64,000 nucleotides of DNA from Actinomadura atramentaria DSM 43919 (GTDB taxonomy: Bacteria > Actinomycetota > Actinomycetes > Streptosporangiales > Streptosporangiaceae): positions 296,163 to 360,162 of the forward strand of contig NZ_KB907215.1 of NCBI RefSeq assembly GCF_000381885.1, written 5' to 3'. Positions 63,969-64,000 of this stretch are shown here, piece after piece. Below the pieces are notes generated by a model. It was given only the letters and a program-made list of their open reading frames with translations, ran no database searches and was not told where the DNA came from. The translations under genes and the position numbers were made by a program. The number at the start of each line of letters is the position of its first letter. Position 1 is the stretch's first letter.

Positions 63969-64000
63969 ACAGGCAGGCGGGCGGACAGGCAGGCGGGCGG
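63969..64000. repeat. 16-bp repeat reaching the window edge
   Basis: Two perfect copies of ACAGGCAGGCGGGCGG at 63969-63984 and 63985-64000; the array probably continues beyond the window. Confidence 0.8.

Larger units (their letters stand above)
61412..64000. other. Repeat-rich, gene-free terminal region, about 2.6 kb
   Basis: No frame on either strand has a recognisable domain, signal sequence or ribosome site. Long frames exist only because of extreme GC content. The sequence consists of direct repeats of several kinds, listed separately, plus about 470 bp (62700-63170) where I see nothing. Confidence 0.6.

Overview
The window is very GC-rich DNA from a high-GC actinomycete. The conserved pantothenate/NAD/lysS genes, the lsr2–clpC pair, an AfsR-type SARP–NB-ARC–TPR regulator beside two AfsK-like PQQ kinases, mycothiol-type TIGR03086 and DUF2520 proteins, and many secreted proteins with twin-helix signal sequences suggest a filamentous Streptosporangiales organism (Actinomadura/Thermomonosporaceae-like). 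The genus is an inference. About 48 protein genes are supported; I saw no rRNA, tRNA, CRISPR array or transposase.

Region 1 (1–8.5 kb) is a secretome cluster on the minus strand. It holds a partial lipoprotein, a secretory lipase and three paralogous secreted proteins built from the same N- and C-terminal modules around one or two fibronectin III domains. A PucR-type regulator is divergent from them. 8.5–10.9 kb is mostly gene-poor and carries one DUF488 gene.

Region 2 (10.9–23 kb) is a mosaic of small units: a DHA2 drug exporter with a divergent TetR repressor, a PRC-barrel/DUF2382 stress protein, a carbonic anhydrase–SulP bicarbonate transporter operon, a polysaccharide deacetylase divergent from an MGDG-synthase-like glycosyltransferase, a DMT transporter, a TIGR03086 protein, a membrane protein, and a secreted protein that shares the C-terminal module of the region 1 trio.

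Region 3 (23–36.3 kb) holds a lipoprotein, the AfsR-like regulator (1165 aa, with its DNA-binding domain split by about 170 residues of low complexity) and two tandem transmembrane Ser/Thr kinases with PQQ propellers, convergent to it. Next come AlkB, a frameshifted secreted lipase, a membrane-anchored protein, MutY and a small basic protein.

Region 4 (36.3–54 kb) contains a second ClpC-type unfoldase, an acyltransferase, canonical clpC (two ClgR-like boxes upstream) and lsr2. Then a block separates lsr2 from lysS: two RDD proteins, an N-acetylglutamate synthase, an NlpC/P60 hydrolase with a long repeat-bearing leader, a stand-alone LuxR-type HTH, a LacI regulator, a P450, a TetR and a serine hydrolase.

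Region 5 (54–61.4 kb) is the cofactor block, all minus strand: DUF2520–panC–panD, then nadB–nadC, coaX and lysS. It makes pantothenate/CoA and NAD precursors and charges lysine tRNA.

Region 6 (61.4–64 kb) has no convincing gene. It is made of direct repeats: a 33-bp array, an array of about 88 bp whose units each carry a GGTTGC/GCAACC dyad, and a long C- and T-poor G-rich tract. Several other tandem duplications sit exactly at gene 3' ends (clpC2, P450/TetR, serine hydrolase/lysS), so local tandem duplication is a theme of this chromosome segment.
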